The notes under the pieces were generated by a model, which saw nothing but the letters and a program-made list of their open reading frames with translations, had not been told where the DNA came from and ran no database searches. Position numbers and translations under genes: made by a program. This document shows positions 61,408 to 64,000 of a stretch of DNA of 64,000 nucleotides, one piece after another; position 1 is the stretch's first letter, and the number at the start of each line of letters is the position of its first letter. Source of the DNA: JAWPMT01 sp965601475 (GTDB lineage: Bacteria; Bacteroidota; Bacteroidia; Cytophagales; Cyclobacteriaceae); assembly GCA_965601475.1 (NCBI GenBank), contig OZ271832.1, positions 2,232,001 through 2,296,000 of the forward strand. The letters are read 5' to 3'.

Positions 61408-61776
61408 TTATTTCGCCAGCGATTGATTCCTTTTTTGAAATATTATGAAAAACATTATTCCGCCACCAGCTCCCAAAATATCGAAAATGGTGTCGCGGTA
61501 ATCGGCTGACCGGGTGGGTATGAACTGCTGAATCCACTCTGTACCTATGGCAAAAAAGACAGCAAAAAGCCCTGTAAAAGCCACTCCAGACCCCATACGC
61601 ATCTTCCATTCTTTTGAGCTCGCGACCATTTGCAGGACCGCAGCCACACCAAACAAACCCAAGTGAACGAGCTTATCTTCCCCCTCAAAAAAAAGGTAGG
61701 GCCCACCTTCTGAAGGTTTGAAAAACCCGTAACACATGAAGGCCAGCCAAATAACAAACAGGAAAGTGTATTTCAA
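61408..61776 (-). CDS. VanZ family membrane protein
   Basis: The 122-residue protein has three to four transmembrane helices and the VanZ-like pattern EDKLVHLGLFGVAAVL (His between helices) followed by FAIGTEWIQQFIPTRSADYRDTIFDILGAGGG. VanZ proteins were first linked to low-level teicoplanin resistance; most family members in Bacteroidota have no shown role. The start overlaps the gcvH stop by four bases (ATGA on the minus strand), so translation is coupled. Confidence 0.9.
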   Translation of the reverse strand: MKYTFLFVIWLAFMCYGFFKPSEGGPYLFFEGEDKLVHLGLFGVAAVLQMVASSKEWKMRMGSGVAFTGLFAVFFAIGTEWIQQFIPTRSADYRDTIFDILGAGGGIMFFIIFQKRNQSLAK

Positions 61777-62150
61777 CTTTCGGCGATCAGGGCCTTGTAT
61801 TCTTCTGCCCCCATCAATTCATCGCCAAGTTCGGACACTTTTAATTTGATCATCCAACCGTCACCATAAGGGTCGTTATTCACGATCTCCGGATCATCTT
61901 CGAGCTTTCCATTGATCTCGATAACCTCTCCAGAAACTGGCATAAACAGGTCAGAAACTGTTTTCACAGCTTCCACTGTACCAAACACCTCGCCAATTCC
62001 CAATGACTCACCTTCTGTTTCAATTTCGACGTAGACAATATCACCTAGCTCGCCCTGGGCAAAGTCTGTGATTCCGACTACAGCCTCTTCACCTTCGACA
62101 CGAACCCACTCGTGATCTTTTGTATACTTCAGTTCCTCAGGAATGTTCAT
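61773..62150 (-). CDS. gcvH: Glycine cleavage system H protein
   Basis: The 125-residue lipoyl carrier has YTKDHEWVRVEGEEAVVGIT, the lipoylation block EAVKTVSDLFMPVSGEVIE (Lys of VKTVS) and DPYGDGWMIKLKV. It shuttles the methylamine group between the P, T and L proteins of glycine cleavage in the cytosol. None of the other gcv genes is in the window. It is followed by vanZ and tonB and preceded by the sprA-like gene, an order I recall from other Bacteroidota. Confidence 0.97.
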   Translation of the reverse strand: MNIPEELKYTKDHEWVRVEGEEAVVGITDFAQGELGDIVYVEIETEGESLGIGEVFGTVEAVKTVSDLFMPVSGEVIEINGKLEDDPEIVNNDPYGDGWMIKLKVSELGDELMGAEEYKALIAES

Positions 62151-62219
62151 GCTGTTTATTTTTTTGGATATTCAAAAATAATTCTTCCCACAACTTTCTG
62201 CTCGTTCTGGTCCCACAAA

Positions 62220-64000
62220 TTAAGGAGCGAAATTGAAGCGAGTCTGGAATCCAAAAGCGGTTGTAGCCCTTCTGAAAGATCCCACGCGCGGGTTGGTGAT
62301 GGTCCTTTCATAGTACATGGTGATATCAAGCTGGTCATTCACTTTGTAGGCTATGGTTGGGCGGATCTGAAAATTCTGGTTGCCATTGGTAATTGTGCTT
62401 TCCCCGTCAATGACCCGCTGAATGGTGCGAGCATCTCTGACGCTCATGTTCATGCGGAAAGTGACATCATTCTCGATGGTAATCACCCTGCCCCTGGATC
62501 GCCAGGGTAGGCGCAGTTGATCTTTGACATAACCAAACTCAAAGGATATTTCGCTATTCCTGGTCTCGGCAACCTGGGCATTGGTAATATTCAGCGACAA
62601 ATTACGGTCTCGCTTAAATTCTACCCTGGAGGTAAAATTGGTTAGCGTACGAACATTGATGCCAATCAGCGGGGCAAACTGCTCACCTAGTGTCACCTGC
62701 AGGATATTGTAGACGGGAACAAGAGTACCATTGATGTCATTGGTTAGAGTAGCTAGCGGGTAGTCCGTGATGTTGTTGTCCAGAGCAAGATTGTCCTGGT
62801 ACCTCAGGGAGTTGGTGTAATTGCTGACATTGTAAGTAGATCGGTAGCCATGTGTGATGTTGATACTGGAAAAGACTTCCTTCAATCCTGGCAAGTTGGA
62901 AAGCCCGGCATAGTCAATCCGCCAATTAGGAATCGGTATCTTGGGGAATGGGGAGGTATTAATACTATTTGCGTCCCTGCCACTGTAGCCTGCCAGAAAT
63001 GCGGGGATCAAAACATCCTGAGATAGGGAATCATACCTTCCGGTGATTCCCCGGGCATCCAGCTGCTGGTTAATGCGACGTCTGATCACATCGATGTTCT
63101 CTACAAAAGCGTCGAAAGCATCAGACTGGTTGTCGCTCTGTCGCTCAAAAGCCGTGTTGATGGTCAGGTAGGAAATACTATAGTTTCCACCTCGGGATGG
63201 GGTCAGTGACTGGTAGCCCTGAATGGAATCGACCGGATTGAATCTGAATATTTCCTGAAAATTGGCGGCATTGGTTCGCCTGGCATCCAGCCTGATCTTC
63301 AAGTCATTGGTCGGCTCCACAGCTGCATTGAGCGTGAGATCGGTGGTCAGCGTCTGCTCAAAAGGGGCGGTAAGATTGGGATTCTGGGTTAGCCACCCAT
63401 TCTCTGCAGCGTCAAAGCGGATACCATCATCCTGGCTACCCAAGACAAAAGGCCATCCAGGCGCATTGAAGCCACTGTCCAACCCCAATAAGTGCACCGA
63501 AGGCAGAAACCCCGGTAGTGTAGTCCCTTCTCTTATGTTATAGGTAATCCCAAGGGACCTTACGGACATCAAGGCCCTCACGAATGCATTGGCAATTTTA
63601 TTGTCACCTGATCCACTTTCCTCGTCATCCTGATTGCCACCGGAGGCTCTGCTTCTTGAAGTGGACCGGGAGCGTCTGGTTGGTGTATTGACCCGCTTTA
63701 GGTACTCAACCTTGTTATAGAGCTTCACCAGATCCACCTTGCCAGTATAGGTTTGGTCTCTTCGATTGCTTATGAAGTTGCCAAAGAATGTGGAATCGGT
63801 AGCACTGGGTATCGTATTTCCGGCAGTCTCGCGATCAATGAAACCAGCAGTCCAGGTGTAGCCAACGGCATAGCGGTAGTCCGCGCTCAGCCAGTCGGTG
63901 ACAGGGAGCTTGTCTAAAGGTAATTTATAGTTGACTGATATGTCCTGATTGAAATCCCTCATACGGCCAAGGTCCTTGATTTGCTCCCAGATGAACAACC
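62220..64000 (-). CDS. sprA: SprA-like cell-surface/type IX secretion translocon protein, C-terminal part
   Basis: The frame is open to the window edge, so only the last 593 residues are present. They contain SprA-like sequence: DISVNYKLPLDKLPVTDWLSADYRYAVGYTW, VRSLGITYNIREGTTLPGFLP, and the beta-strand-rich end TNFTSRVEFKRDRNLSLNIT and GSFRRATTAFGFQTRFNFAP, a barrel closure. SprA is a very large (about 2400-residue) outer-membrane barrel, the T9SS translocon needed for gliding and secretion. An Arg/Ser-rich insert (TPTRRSRSTSRSRASGGNQD) lies near the start of this fragment. The upstream 1800 or so residues are missing. Confidence 0.9.
   Translation of the reverse strand, partial: LFIWEQIKDLGRMRDFNQDISVNYKLPLDKLPVTDWLSADYRYAVGYTWTAGFIDRETAGNTIPSATDSTFFGNFISNRRDQTYTGKVDLVKLYNKVEYLKRVNTPTRRSRSTSRSRASGGNQDDEESGSGDNKIANAFVRALMSVRSLGITYNIREGTTLPGFLPSVHLLGLDSGFNAPGWPFVLGSQDDGIRFDAAENGWLTQNPNLTAPFEQTLTTDLTLNAAVEPTNDLKIRLDARRTNAANFQEIFRFNPVDSIQGYQSLTPSRGGNYSISYLTINTAFERQSDNQSDAFDAFVENIDVIRRRINQQLDARGITGRYDSLSQDVLIPAFLAGYSGRDANSINTSPFPKIPIPNWRIDYAGLSNLPGLKEVFSSINITHGYRSTYNVSNYTNSLRYQDNLALDNNITDYPLATLTNDINGTLVPVYNILQVTLGEQFAPLIGINVRTLTNFTSRVEFKRDRNLSLNITNAQVAETRNSEISFEFGYVKDQLRLPWRSRGRVITIENDVTFRMNMSVRDARTIQRVIDGESTITNGNQNFQIRPTIAYKVNDQLDITMYYERTITNPRVGSFRRATTAFGFQTRFNFAP

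Noticed and set aside
1..64000. CRISPR arrays, tRNA or rRNA genes, insertion sequences, prophage genes
   Set aside because: Looked for regular short repeats, cloverleaf-type ends and transposase or integrase motifs by eye; none was seen.

Overview
The window looks like chromosomal DNA of a Bacteroidota bacterium, most likely of the Cytophagales type (inference, no database search). Supporting signs are the C-terminal part of an SprA-like type IX secretion/gliding protein, a large exported protein with a C-terminal T9SS sorting domain, a fused alpha-beta branched-chain 2-oxoacid dehydrogenase E1, TAnnTTTG-type promoter motifs, LytTR regulators, DUF3500 and DUF2911 proteins and an M56-M23 fusion. 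Coding density is high. I found no tRNA, rRNA, CRISPR array, insertion sequence or phage gene.

Layout. 1-0.9 kb: end-truncated SulP transporter. 1.1-4.1 kb: a four-gene operon (tandem ferredoxin-fold exported protein, membrane protein, LytS-type kinase, LytTR regulator) preceded by a 21-bp-phased direct repeat that fits a LytTR operator. 4.1-17.2 kb: mostly minus-strand accessory metabolism and regulation (NTF2-like protein, RibD-C reductase, TPR histidine kinase, SDR plus AraC regulator, DUF3500, VOC protein, second AraC regulator, AlkD-like protein), with a plus-strand 617-residue lipoprotein carrying one CxxCH haem site. 17.5-21.8 kb: polyprenyl synthase, rhomboid protease, cytidine deaminase and glnS; between the last two lie two tandem copies of a promoter-RNA-terminator unit, probably twin small RNAs. 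21.8-27.1 kb: large T9SS cargo protein and small exported proteins. 27.2-38.2 kb: aquaporin, a YbbP-YbbA ABC system divergent from a TesA-like esterase, Na+/alanine symporter, TrkA-TrkH potassium uptake, and Lgt.

38.4-49.0 kb: phenylacetate catabolism operon, paaE-A-B-C-D-G-H-I-Z, then an AhpD-like protein, a crotonase and paaY. PaaABCDE epoxidises phenylacetyl-CoA, PaaG isomerises the epoxide to the oxepin, PaaZ opens and oxidises the ring, and the crotonase/PaaH steps continue beta-oxidation. The ligase (paaK), thiolase (paaJ) and a regulator gene are not in the window. A palindrome overlaps the predicted promoter, and a strongly foldable 79-nt segment sits just upstream of paaZ. PaaZ carries an extra C-terminal DUF1569/DinB-like domain.

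49.1-64 kb: YdeI-like protein, small lipoproteins, quinone reductase, LytTR membrane regulator, epimerase, an Lrp/AsnC regulator divergent from the E1 gene, a BlaI repressor with an M56-M23 metalloprotease and a palindromic operator, a DUF2911 protein, and the tonB-vanZ-gcvH-sprA block. The most promising undescribed elements are the twin RNA units (19.65-20.11 kb) and the structured RNA upstream of paaZ (44.47-44.55 kb).
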